NCBI RefSeq assembly: GCF_003182355.1
Contig: NZ_QGTW01000010.1
Span: 154,480 to 218,479 of the forward strand
Direction: 5' to 3'
Source: Cytobacillus oceanisediminis
GTDB taxonomy: Bacteria > Bacillota > Bacilli > Bacillales > Cytobacillaceae
Length of the DNA stretch: 64,000 nucleotides
In this document: one piece after another, positions 10,129 through 18,074 of the stretch
How positions within the stretch are numbered: position 1 is the first letter of the stretch
Layout: each line of letters begins with the position of its first letter
Program-made: the position numbers and the translations under genes
Notes under the pieces: generated by a model
The model's database searches: none
Seen by the model: the letters and a program-made list of their open reading frames with translations, nothing else
What the model was told of the DNA's origin: nothing

Positions 10129-10608
10129 CTATTTGTCGAGGTCTAAAAATGACACTTGTATGTCATATGCTTTAGCAATGCCCTTTATTAAATCCTGTAA
10201 GTGCAGCTCAGAAAAGTAAATCTGGCCAGCATTAACATCCTTCGCAGTAAAAACCAAATGTTCCTGAAACTGATATTCAGCCATTCGAATGGCTTCGGCA
10301 GCGCCTCCTGTTATGAAGAAAGCGCAAAGGAGCTCTGAGTATAAATAATATCCTTTTGCAGATTTTAACCCAAAGTCATCAAAAGTTTCTCCCTTTTCGC
10401 CATTCATTATGTAATACAGCAGTGAAGTTCCTTCAAATAGGTCTGACTCTACCAGCAGGCTTTTTGCAAGTTCTGCTTGATCTTTGTTTTCATATAAAAA
10501 AAGGCATTTCTGAAAATCAAAGAATTCAGTTTCTTTTTTAATGAAATCCATAAATTCGGGCACTTCTTCAACAATATAGTTCGCTTCAACTCCATAAAGA
10601 ACTTTCAT
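10129..10608 (-). CDS. Conserved hypothetical protein
   Basis: A 159-residue acidic soluble protein that I do not recognise. It begins MKVLYGVEANYIVEEVPEFM. ATG at 10606-10608 has AAGGAGA six bases upstream and is preferred to an in-frame ATG nine codons earlier. It is divergent from yqgX with about 100 bases between the starts. I see no counterpart at this place in B. subtilis, but base composition is like the neighbouring core genes and nothing suggests recent transfer. Confidence 0.75.
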   Translation of the reverse strand: MKVLYGVEANYIVEEVPEFMDFIKKETEFFDFQKCLFLYENKDQAELAKSLLVESDLFEGTSLLYYIMNGEKGETFDDFGLKSAKGYYLYSELLCAFFITGGAAEAIRMAEYQFQEHLVFTAKDVNAGQIYFSELHLQDLIKGIAKAYDIQVSFLDLDK

Positions 10609-10708
10609 ATTATTCTCCTTCATCCAAGGTTTATACATTCCATTTAATTATGCAGCTATTATAGTGTAGAATAAAAGGTAACTTATACATCAATCGGAGG
10701 TGTCAGCG

Positions 10709-11344
10709 ATGGAATGGAACCAGATTCCGCTTGGCCCATTGCAAACAAACTGTTATGTACTATCAAATGAAAACAAAGCATGCTTAATTTTTGATCCGGG
10801 TGAAGAAAGCGCAAAGCTTAGCAGCTTCCTTAAGCAAAAATGGCTAAAACCTTTAGCCATTGTTCTTACTCATGCCCATTTTGATCATATTGGTGCAGTA
10901 GACGATATTAGAGAAGAATTCGGCATCCCTGTATACATACATGAAAAAGAGGCAGAATGGCTTCCTGATCCAGCCTTGAACGGCTCACACCTTTTCAAAG
11001 TTGGCAAGCTTATCAAAGCCAAGCCCGCAGATCATATTATAACGGGTGAAAAAGAATTAAGCATTGGGGAATTTACATTTACAATTCTTGAAACACCAGG
11101 TCATTCCCCTGGCAGTATTTCTTTATATTTTAAGGATGCAGAGCTCGTAGTTGCAGGAGATGCTTTATTCAATGGCAGTATTGGCCGCACAGATCTGCCG
11201 GGCGGCAATCATCAGCAGCTGCTGGACAGTATCCATGCCAAACTCTTGACCTTACCTGAAGAAACCGAAGTGCTTCCAGGACATGGGCCCGCTACGACGG
11301 TTGGACAGGAAATGGATTCAAATCCGTTTCTGAATGGATTCTAG
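10709..11344 (+). CDS. yqgX: MBL-fold metallohydrolase YqgX (glyoxalase II-like)
   Basis: A 211-residue metallo-beta-lactamase fold enzyme. The metal motif THAHFDHIG is complete; further ligands are His in TPGHSPG, Asp in AGDALF and His in LPGHGP. The start MEWNQIPLGPLQTNCYVL matches YqgX and glyoxalase II-type enzymes. A role in hydrolysing thioesters such as bacillithiol adducts is possible but inferred. ATG 10709 lies eight bases after GGAGG and is preferred to GTG 10700. A terminator follows. Confidence 0.93.
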   Translation: MEWNQIPLGPLQTNCYVLSNENKACLIFDPGEESAKLSSFLKQKWLKPLAIVLTHAHFDHIGAVDDIREEFGIPVYIHEKEAEWLPDPALNGSHLFKVGKLIKAKPADHIITGEKELSIGEFTFTILETPGHSPGSISLYFKDAELVVAGDALFNGSIGRTDLPGGNHQQLLDSIHAKLLTLPEETEVLPGHGPATTVGQEMDSNPFLNGF

Positions 11345-11352
11345 AAAAAATA

Positions 11353-11385
11353 GAAAAGCCCTTCTCCAAATGAGAAGGGCTTTTC
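11353..11385. terminator. Terminator after yqgX
   Basis: GAAAAGCCCTTCTC / GAGAAGGGCTTTTC perfect stem with a 5-nt loop. Confidence 0.9.
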
Positions 11386-11555
11386 TGGGGGATGTTTTAT
11401 TCATATAATGGGAGGGGATATAGTTAAGCTACTACTTTAACAATATAACACAGAAAACACTATGTCAATAGTGAAAATAGATAAATAAAACAATATAATT
11501 GGCTGTTATCAACAACGTTTTTTATGCAGATTCCACTCAGAAAAAAGGAGTTAAT

Positions 11556-12626
11556 ATGCTGAATTATATAAAGAATTATATTGGGAATTCCACATTAAGA
11601 ATGATTAGCTATGCCGAGTATATCCAGCAGGCTCTTTATCATCCTGTATACGGATACTATATGAAAAGTAAACCCAAAATCGGTCCTGAAGGCGATTTTA
11701 TAACATCCAGCAATATATCTGATATTTATGGAAAGACAGTCGCAAAGTGGTTTTATAATGAGGCCTGTAATAACCATCTGCCTTTTCATGTTTGTGAAAT
11801 CGGGGGAGGAAATGGGCGCTTTGCCAAGGCATTTATTAATGAATGGAAATTGCTTACAGATGGGCAGCTTCAATACTATATATTGGAAACGAGCCCTTAT
11901 CACCGCCAGCTGCAGCAAGAGCAAATTTCATTTTCAGATCATATCAGGCAAATAGAAAGCCTTGATGAATTATCGCCATTTAAAGGCCTGATTTTTTCAA
12001 ATGAATTGTTTGATGCTTTTCCTGTTCATGTAATTGAAAAAAAAAGTGACGGGCTGTATGAGATGATGGTGATGGTTAAAGAGGGGCAGTTGGCCGAAGT
12101 GGCTGTTCCTTTAAATAATGAAGATATTCTGTTCTTCCTTGAGGAAAGCGGCTTAAAGTTGAGTAATGGACAAAGGATTGAAATTCCTCTGCAAATGGAA
12201 AATATGATAAAATACATAGCTGAATCACTGGAGCAGGGAATGGTGTTAACAGTAGATTATGGGTATTCAAATGAAGAGTGGCAGGAGCCTGCTAGAAGAG
12301 ATGGGAGCCTGCGGGGATATTATAAGCATGCGCAAATAAATAATATTCTTAAGCATCCTGGTGAAATGGACATCACCAGCCATATCCATTTTGACTCGCT
12401 GATCCGGATTGGCGATCAATATGGTTTAAAATTTATTCAAAAGCTTAGGCAGGATGAATTCTTGCTATCAACAGGAATTTTGCAGGAGCTGGAAGACCAC
12501 TATGACCCTAATCCATTTTCAGAGGTCAGCAAAAGAAACCGGGCTATAAGGAGCCTGATTATGCCTTCCGGAATGAGTTCGGCATTCCATGTCATCCTTC
12601 AGCATAAAGGGGTAGAAGCCAAATAA
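11556..12626 (+). CDS. Class I SAM-dependent methyltransferase, MidA/NDUFAF7 family
   Basis: A 356-residue protein of the MidA/NDUFAF7 group. Family landmarks are the N-terminal YIQQALYHPVYGYY and GDFITSSNIS motifs, the SAM-binding loop EIGGGNGRFAK and the downstream FSNELFDAFPVH segment. NDUFAF7 dimethylates an arginine of a respiratory complex I subunit; the Bacillus target is not known. ATG 11556, seven bases after AAAAGGAG, replaces the earlier in-frame start, whose upstream has no ribosome site. Confidence 0.88.
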   Translation: MLNYIKNYIGNSTLRMISYAEYIQQALYHPVYGYYMKSKPKIGPEGDFITSSNISDIYGKTVAKWFYNEACNNHLPFHVCEIGGGNGRFAKAFINEWKLLTDGQLQYYILETSPYHRQLQQEQISFSDHIRQIESLDELSPFKGLIFSNELFDAFPVHVIEKKSDGLYEMMVMVKEGQLAEVAVPLNNEDILFFLEESGLKLSNGQRIEIPLQMENMIKYIAESLEQGMVLTVDYGYSNEEWQEPARRDGSLRGYYKHAQINNILKHPGEMDITSHIHFDSLIRIGDQYGLKFIQKLRQDEFLLSTGILQELEDHYDPNPFSEVSKRNRAIRSLIMPSGMSSAFHVILQHKGVEAK

Positions 12627-12657
12627 AAAAGCGATGAAGATTCATCGCTTTTTTATT
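12625..12657. terminator. Terminator between the methyltransferase and yqgY
   Basis: AAAAAAGCGATGAA / TTCATCGCTTTTTT stem immediately after the stop codon; symmetrical A and T flanks could serve both convergent genes. Confidence 0.88.
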
Positions 12658-12688
12658 AAGTATAAATGCTATTATTGCACGTGGGCTA

Positions 12689-12934
12689 TTAGTGGCCGCC
12701 CGCGCCTGGAGTCATCATAAAAGTTGACCAGTAAGTGAAGCCTACGAAGAAAACTGTTAGGTACGCTCCAAAAACATAAATATACATACGTTCGGAAAGC
12801 TTTAAGTAGCTTAAAAGCAGGAAAAATCCTGTTTGGCCGAAGAAAATCAGGGACGTTGTATACATATCGCCCAAGTAAAACATAACGGCGAAAATTCCCG
12901 TCCAGAATCCTAATACTCTGTACATACGATCCAT
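12689..12934 (-). CDS. yqgY: YqgY family membrane protein (DUF2626)
   Basis: An 81-residue reverse-strand protein with three hydrophobic segments and the DUF2626 opening MDRMYRVLGFWTGIFAVMF, as in B. subtilis YqgY. Start ATG is preceded by AAAAGGAGGG. Function unknown. Confidence 0.9.
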   Translation of the reverse strand: MDRMYRVLGFWTGIFAVMFYLGDMYTTSLIFFGQTGFFLLLSYLKLSERMYIYVFGAYLTVFFVGFTYWSTFMMTPGAGGH

Positions 12935-13017
12935 ATGTATCCCTCCTTTTACCCTTACAAGTCCATCACTACAATATTATAAAGTAAATGCTTATTAAAA
13001 GTAAATAATCTTTCTAT

Positions 13018-13716
13018 TTACTTTCCCACAATTGCCTGGTAGGTGCAAGTGTCACAGCCAGTCAGCATATTTCCTTTTTCAACCAATTGTATGGAATCAA
13101 ACAAACTTTCAAACATTCCCTTCAAAAATTCAAAATGCATATTGCAAACAGGCTCTGCATGTTTGGCTGCTACCTCTTTAAATGGGCAATTATAAATTTG
13201 GAAATATACTTTAGACTTTTCTTCATTAGTATCAAATACCGGATGTAATCCTGAAAGATTTGCTGCATGTTTTAAAATATTTAATTTCTGGTCAAAAGTA
13301 AGTTCTTCAAAGCCGGAAAATCTTTTAAGCTCCTGATTAATTAACTCTTTGCCAAACTTCTTTCCTGTAGCATATAACGCTCTTCTGCTTTCTTCGCCTA
13401 ATTCAAGCATAGTTTCCATTGCAATTTTCGCAAGAAGCTGATAGTCCCTATAAGGAAAATGCAGCTGGATTACATCATCAGACAAGCGATATAACCGGCT
13501 TGGCCTTCCGCCTTTGCCTGTTTTCTTCGTTTCAGAAATGAGCATATTTACATCTTCCAGCTTCGATAAATGCAATCTTGCTACATTGGGATGGATGCTG
13601 AAGTTATCAGCAATCTCCTGAACGGTTACATCATTGTGCCTTTTTGTAATGTATTGATAAATATAATAGCGAGTTGGATCGGATAACACATTTGTAATTT
13701 TTAATGTCTGTTCCAT
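13018..13716 (-). CDS. Winged-helix regulator with C-terminal cysteine cluster (SufR-like)
   Basis: A 232-residue protein. Residues 10-75 form an ArsR/DeoR-like winged helix, with the recognition region around IHPNVARLHLSKLE. The C-terminal domain contains Cys177, Cys191, Cys221 and Cys224 in the order CPF-(x)n-C-(x)n-CDTC, resembling the iron-sulphur ligands of cyanobacterial SufR. This suggests Fe-S or redox sensing, but the match is by eye. ATG is preceded by GAGGTGA. A long structured region and a possible promoter lie upstream (13739-13895). Confidence 0.75.
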   Translation of the reverse strand: MEQTLKITNVLSDPTRYYIYQYITKRHNDVTVQEIADNFSIHPNVARLHLSKLEDVNMLISETKKTGKGGRPSRLYRLSDDVIQLHFPYRDYQLLAKIAMETMLELGEESRRALYATGKKFGKELINQELKRFSGFEELTFDQKLNILKHAANLSGLHPVFDTNEEKSKVYFQIYNCPFKEVAAKHAEPVCNMHFEFLKGMFESLFDSIQLVEKGNMLTGCDTCTYQAIVGK

Positions 13717-13738
13717 TTTATTTTCACCTCAAAAAGGT

Positions 13739-13865
13739 TTTTTTAGTCCCGTTGTACGGGCAGTTCCATATCCCGAGAAAGCAGGGCCATGAAGTAGGCT
13801 ATTGGGAAACTGCACGCTAAAAAGCCTGATTTCTAAACTTTACTGCGTTGCTTTCTCCCATTATA
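13739..13865 (-). ncRNA. Possible structured 5' leader or small RNA upstream of the SufR-like gene
   Basis: On the reverse strand a TATAAT box (13859-13864) would start a transcript at about GGGAGAAAGC. GAGAAAGCA near its start pairs with TGCTTTCTC about 85 bases later; AACTGC pairings cross this helix in an a-b-a'-b' order, compatible with a pseudoknot. CCCGTACAACGGG forms a further hairpin near the ribosome site. I do not recognise a known riboswitch class. It may be a cis-regulator of the adjacent gene. Confidence 0.35.
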
Positions 13866-14204
13866 ATACAGGCGGTGCAGGTTAACACTGTAATCACTAT
13901 AAGTTTAGAAAATGTTCACAATTAATTTTTTATTCGGCTGCCAACAAATGTACAAAAGTCATACAAAAGATATCAATACTATTGATGAAATAAGAAAATA
14001 AATAATTGTGAGGTGAAGAGGAACGAGCCAACTGTTCTTTTTTCACGTATCCAGCTGTACATCCTGCAGAAAAACAAAGCAATGGCTGACTGCCCATTCA
14101 AATGAATTTGTAGAAAGGCATCTCTTCAAGAATACTCCCTCTCCAAGAGAAATAAAAACACGAAAAAAAGAAGGGAGCAAGATTAGCTACCTTCTGAGAA
14201 ACAA
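13866..14204. other. Intergenic region before the tRNA pseudogene
   Basis: AT-rich, with no convincing open reading frame. It holds the putative promoter of the reverse-strand leader at its left side. A stretch rich in GAAAAAAAG near 14160 is shared with the flank of the intact tRNA near 14530, showing that the duplication includes the tRNA's downstream side. Confidence 0.5.
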
Positions 14205-14375
14205 CTGGGCTAGCAGGACTTGATTAATCCCCATGAACGGCTTCCTGAAATACCACGTGTATTCACTCCGCAGACACATTTAATTGAATTTTTCCTTCAG
14301 TAAAAGCTTCATTGTTAAAATTTAGTTAAATGTGTTGATCCGAACCTACGCATGACGGAGTCAAAGTCCGTTGCC
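14205..14375 (-). pseudogene. Broken tRNA-Gln copy
   Basis: Two pieces of the neighbouring tRNA-Gln are present: the acceptor/T-arm end at 14205-14218 and the anticodon/D-arm part at 14339-14375, identical over most of their length. Between them is about 120 bp of foreign sequence containing a palindrome. The D-arm and 5' acceptor strand are missing, so it cannot give a functional tRNA. Flanking sequence is also duplicated. Confidence 0.8.
14274..14335. repeat. Palindromic repeat, copy 1 (inside the broken tRNA)
   Basis: ACACATTTAATTGAATTTT pairs with AAAATTTAGTTAAATGTGT across a 62-bp unit. The same internal mismatches (AATTG opposite TAGTT) recur in copy 2, so the two are related rather than chance palindromes. 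Confidence 0.6.
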
Positions 14376-14429
14376 CGTTGAATAAGCTCCAAGAAAAACA
14401 TCACTGAATGATCATCAAGAAAAATCACC

Positions 14430-14498
14430 GGCATATTTAATTGCATTTCGGAATGGGCTTCAGAGAGAAAACATCAAAGAAATGTAGTTAAATATGCC
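14430..14498. repeat. Palindromic repeat, copy 2
   Basis: GGCATATTTAATTGCATTTC pairs with GAAATGTAGTTAAATATGCC, a 20-bp stem with two mismatches, in a 69-bp unit between the broken and intact tRNA genes. Shares CATATTTAATTG / TAGTTAAATATG with copy 1. Confidence 0.6.
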
Positions 14499-14579
14499 GA
14501 TTACTCCTAAGTAGAGTTAAAAATAAGAAGCGAAAAAAAGAAAGAAAAAGGAAGCATGATATCTTCCTTCCATAAACAA

Positions 14580-14651
14580 CTGGGCTAGCAGGATTCGAAC
14601 CTACGCATGACGGAGTCAAAGTCCGTTGCCTTACCGCTTGGCTATAGCCCA
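14580..14651 (-). tRNA. tRNA-Gln (anticodon TTG)
   Basis: Reverse strand. The acceptor stem TGGGCTA / TAGCCCA is complete, the anticodon loop reads ACTTTGACT with anticodon TTG, and the T-loop has GTTCGAATC. The length is 72 nt with a G discriminator; CCA is not encoded. It lies between the regulator and comGA, on the opposite strand to comGA. Confidence 0.95.
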
Positions 14652-14810
14652 TTGAATTAAATGCCTTTCGGCTTGTTACGATAATATTTTTAGATATCTC
14701 CCATTTTTTTATTCACAAATTCGCCAAAAATTTATGCCGTTAAGAAGAGGAAATGCTCAGAATAAGTCGAATACATTTATTACATTAAAAAAAGGTGGTG
14801 TTATAATCAA

Positions 14811-15560
14811 TTGAGCACAATCGAACGAATTGCTGAGCGAATCATTAAAGATGCCGTTAGAATCCATGCCTCAGACATTCATATTATTCCCCGCAGAAAA
14901 GACACTCTTATCCAGTTAAGATTTGGCAGCAAACTGGCCCCAAGGCTTTATCTCCCTAAAGAAGAATGCGACAGACTGATTTCCCATTTTAAGTTTACTG
15001 CTTCAATGGATATTGGTGAAAAGAGGAGGCCGCAAAGCGGGGCTTATTCTCTGGAAATCGATGGACAAATGATTGGACTCCGTTTTTCAACTCTTCCATC
15101 CAGCCACAGTGAAAGCCTTGTAATCAGAATTCTTCCCCAGCAGGAACAAATTCCTTTCTTTCAAATCAGTCTTTTTCCGAACATGACCAGAAAAATGCTT
15201 GCACTGCTTAAGCATGCCCACGGACTTATAATTTTCACCGGTCCAACCGGAAGCGGAAAAACCACGACCTTGTATTCCCTATTAAATGAGACTTCCCATA
15301 TGTTCCACAGAAATGTCATAACTCTGGAAGACCCCATTGAAAAAGTAAATGACATGGTTCTCCAAGTTCAAGTTAATGAAAAAGCTGGCGTTTCCTATGC
15401 TGCGGGTTTAAAGGCCATTCTTCGCCATGACCCAGATATTATTATGGTTGGAGAGATCCGGGATGCAGAAACAGCAAAGATAGCAGTAAGGGCTGCTCTG
15501 ACTGGTCATTTAGTCCTGAGCACAATGCATACAAGGGATGCGAAAGGGGCTGTGTATCGT
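14811..15560 (+). pseudogene. comGA: 5' part of comGA, disrupted by a Tn7-like insertion
   Basis: The first 250 codons of comGA, the traffic ATPase of the DNA-uptake (competence) pseudopilus. It keeps the N-terminal SDIHI motif, Walker A GPTGSGKTTT, an Asp box (HDPDIIMVGEIRD) and HTRDAKGAVYR, matching B. subtilis ComGA (356 aa). The frame is cut after Arg250 by the transposon. Three further comGA codons (Leu-Ala-Glu) reappear at 45109-45117 before a second element begins. The ATPase is expected to be inactive and competence lost, unless precise excision occurs. The start is TTG with AAGGTGGTG upstream. Confidence 0.93.
15556..15560. repeat. 5-bp target-site duplication, left copy
   Basis: ATCGT directly before the TGTAA end; the same ATCGT follows the TTACA end at 45104-45108. 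Confidence 0.9.
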
Positions 15561-15837
15561 TGTAATCCTTCAGAAAGTTTGAGATATCGTCATAAAGGAT
15601 GAGACAACTCCACAAAGGTTGAGACACAAACCAACCAAAACCCTTGGTACATCAACCACTAAATTCACAAAGATTGAGACAGCCAAAAAAGGGTCAAATG
15701 AGCTAAGTTAAGCTACCTATATTTCTCCTATCTCAAGCTTTATGAACTAAATTAGAATCACAACCATTGAGATATAGTGTACTTTTGTTCGGAATGATTG
15801 AGATAAGACAAATAAAAAAACAATAAAGATTGAGATA
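15561..15837 (+). repeat. Left end with transposase-binding repeats
   Basis: Sites resembling CACAAAGGTTGAGACA start at 15571, 15591 and 15611 (exactly 20 bp apart), then 15666, 15759, 15790 and 15822. One inverted copy is at 15729-15744. The first begins 10 bp from the terminus. Confidence 0.88.
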
Positions 15838-15985
15838 GGATAACGCGATGAACCCTATATTAGAAATTAATCACCCTAAGTGGAGCTATTGTTATCATAC
15901 CTCTAAAACATTCTAACTTAGAAGGCTCGATTATTTTTTTCTAAAAACCTGAGATGAATTTTAAAAGGAAGGAGTAAAAGTTTTT

Positions 15986-16162
15986 ATGGCAAAGAATTTT
16001 CAATCTAAGGTCGAAATAATGAAAAGGCATACTACAAATTATACTTTATTGAAAATCATTAAGGAGCTACATAATCGAAAAGGTGGAACTGGTTTATGGT
16101 CCGAACTGGTTTTATCTTGCTCCAAGGTTAGTGCTAAAGAGAAGAGTAAAAAAGGATTTTAA
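15986..16162 (+). CDS. Small hypothetical protein
   Basis: A 58-codon frame, basic, starting MAKNFQSKVEIMKRHTTNY, with AAGGAAGGAG 10-15 bases upstream. No recognisable domain. It is the first possible gene inside the transposon's left end. It may be a remnant of a longer gene, since the following 350 bases are empty. Confidence 0.35.
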   Translation: MAKNFQSKVEIMKRHTTNYTLLKIIKELHNRKGGTGLWSELVLSCSKVSAKEKSKKGF

Positions 16163-16536
16163 TAAACTATGCTTCCATGAACTTGAACGGCTTTGCCTGA
16201 AAACCTTATTTAGAAGCTCCTGACCTTCCTCTGCAATTATTATCATCACTCCATACATTTCTTACCCAAGAGACAATAAAATCGCTCTCAGCCCCTTGTT
16301 GAGCCTAATGGAGAGTGAACAGTTATCACCTTCCAACGGAGCTGGTCTTGAAATACACCGAGAAAAGGAATTGTAAATAGGAAGTATAAAATCATTATAA
16401 GAATGAAGTGAAGGAATTGAACTAGTAAGGACCTCTAGCATCGGTTTATAACCAAAATCAAAAAAAGATACCATAAAATAGAAAAATATATTAATCTAGT
16501 AATTAGAAAATAAAAAAATTGGCAAAAGGAAGAACC
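16163..16536. other. Gene-free stretch
   Basis: About 370 bases with no supported gene on either strand. An opposite-strand frame of 70 codons (16262-16474) has no ribosome site or family resemblance. Confidence 0.5.
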
Positions 16537-17661
16537 ATGAGAAATTCACAAAAAACTAAAAGAAACACGAATGCGGACAAGGACTATATGGTTCCTTTAA
16601 AGCTATATGATGATATGGCAAGTCAGGTAAAGGATGGACGCTTTTCTAGATACTTAAATAAGTTAAATGAAACGAAATTATCATGGTTGGTGAAATTTTT
16701 AGGAAACCTATTCTTTGCATTGATTTTACCTTTAAATTATCCGCTATTGGTTATAGCCGGCTTATGGATTGTTGAGAAAATTGTTCAATCTTATCAAGAA
16801 AAGTTTACACTCGATTTTAGTACATATATTTGGGTATTTATCATATATCTATGCTTATTTTCATTAAAAGCATTTTATCAACAAATACAAAAAAACTTTG
16901 TAAGCAGGGAGATTCATCTTATATGGGCAATAAATTATAAAGGGTTTATAAAAAATCCATTTTATTCTATAGAGGCTTCAGGGAAATATTCTGAGGATTT
17001 TAATAAGGTGTTAACTTATTTTGCAAAGGCAGTTGTTGATGCAAAAGTAGAGGAATATAAAAAGGAAAATAGTGAATTAACCGAGCTGATTAAAAGGTTA
17101 AGGGAGCTCACTCATTTTCCGAATGATGTTTTTGAATCTCTGTCTAGACAAATTGAAGTGATTACAGATTTTGCAATTGATAAAGAAGCAGATAGGAATA
17201 ATTTTTCCCATGTCTTGGATAGGGTGCTTTCTGAAATGAGTTCAGTGGAAATTCTTAAACCTTTAATGAAACAGGCAACAATTATGTTAATAAATGAAGT
17301 AACAGGGAATTTAAAAATTGAAGGACAATATAATATTCCAAATGGTGTTATAAACTCCAAAGAAATATCTATCGGCGATAAATTCGCCGGTAAAGTGGTT
17401 CAAGGAAAAGAAATAGTTTGGATTCCGGATGTATCAGAAGAAGGAGCAAGGGTAAAGTATGGCTTTGAAGAAAATTCATATCGCGTTTATAAAGGTATTA
17501 TAGGAATACCGATAATTCCTAAAGATGCCGAGAAAGCAATTGGTGTAATTAATTTACATTCCAATGCAATACTTGAGGAAAGCGAAACAGAAAAGTATGC
17601 ATTAACAAAAATAATTGAGCCATATGCACAATTAATTGTTTCAGCAAAAAAACTTTGTTAA
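16537..17661 (+). CDS. Two-helix membrane protein with a C-terminal GAF-like domain
   Basis: A 374-residue protein. Two membrane helices (about 55-80 and 90-115) are followed by a helical linker (about 150-230), then a GAF-like sensor fold. Typical features of that fold are the GDKFAGKVVQGKEIVWIPDV stretch and the GIIGIPIIP...IGVINLHS strands. Its position at the edge of a defence island suggests a signal-sensing membrane protein, but no partner is evident and the function is unknown. ATG 16537 follows AAAGGAAGA closely; TTG 16519 is the alternative. Confidence 0.7.
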   Translation: MRNSQKTKRNTNADKDYMVPLKLYDDMASQVKDGRFSRYLNKLNETKLSWLVKFLGNLFFALILPLNYPLLVIAGLWIVEKIVQSYQEKFTLDFSTYIWVFIIYLCLFSLKAFYQQIQKNFVSREIHLIWAINYKGFIKNPFYSIEASGKYSEDFNKVLTYFAKAVVDAKVEEYKKENSELTELIKRLRELTHFPNDVFESLSRQIEVITDFAIDKEADRNNFSHVLDRVLSEMSSVEILKPLMKQATIMLINEVTGNLKIEGQYNIPNGVINSKEISIGDKFAGKVVQGKEIVWIPDVSEEGARVKYGFEENSYRVYKGIIGIPIIPKDAEKAIGVINLHSNAILEESETEKYALTKIIEPYAQLIVSAKKLC

Positions 17662-17719
17662 TTCCTATACATTTTTTCTCGTGTTGTATAAAATATAATA
17701 AAAGTAGGGGGTGACTGGC

Positions 17720-17917
17720 TTGAGTATTTTTAAGAATATTTTTAGCAGGAAGAAAAAGGTTAACGAACAACCAGTCATTGCAGCATCTCGGCAACAGATT
17801 ATTACAATTCCAATCGGAACTCGCGTGCCGAGAAACAAAGAAGTGGATGATTTAATTAATAAAGCATTAGAAAAAAACGCAAAGAGAATGAAAGAACTGG
17901 AGCAGGTGTTTAGATAA
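17720..17917 (+). CDS. Small hypothetical protein
   Basis: A 65-residue charged protein (MSIFKNIFSRKKKVNEQP) with no recognised domain. It is probably started at TTG 17720, six bases after AGGGGGTGA; GTG 17711 is the alternative. The middle TIPIGTRVPRNKEVDDLINKAL is predicted helical. It follows the GAF protein by about 60 bases, so the two may be one unit. Confidence 0.55.
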   Translation: MSIFKNIFSRKKKVNEQPVIAASRQQIITIPIGTRVPRNKEVDDLINKALEKNAKRMKELEQVFR

Positions 17918-18074
17918 AATGAATTTTTTGAACTGGGGGACTAATTTTATTTAGTCTCCTTTCCTATTTTATCTGTGTTAGGGATGTAACAATGTCTTTT
18001 GTTTGAAATTTCGATGGTAAGTTCAAAGGTAAATACCTTTACATAATAATGAGACAGGGATTTCGGAGGAGAAC

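Noticed and set aside
15571..15837. Regular 20-bp repeats that could be taken for a short CRISPR array
   Set aside because: There are no spacers of usual length, the motif is inverted at the other end of the element, and placement 10 bp from a TGTAA terminus fits transposase-binding sites. No cas genes are present.
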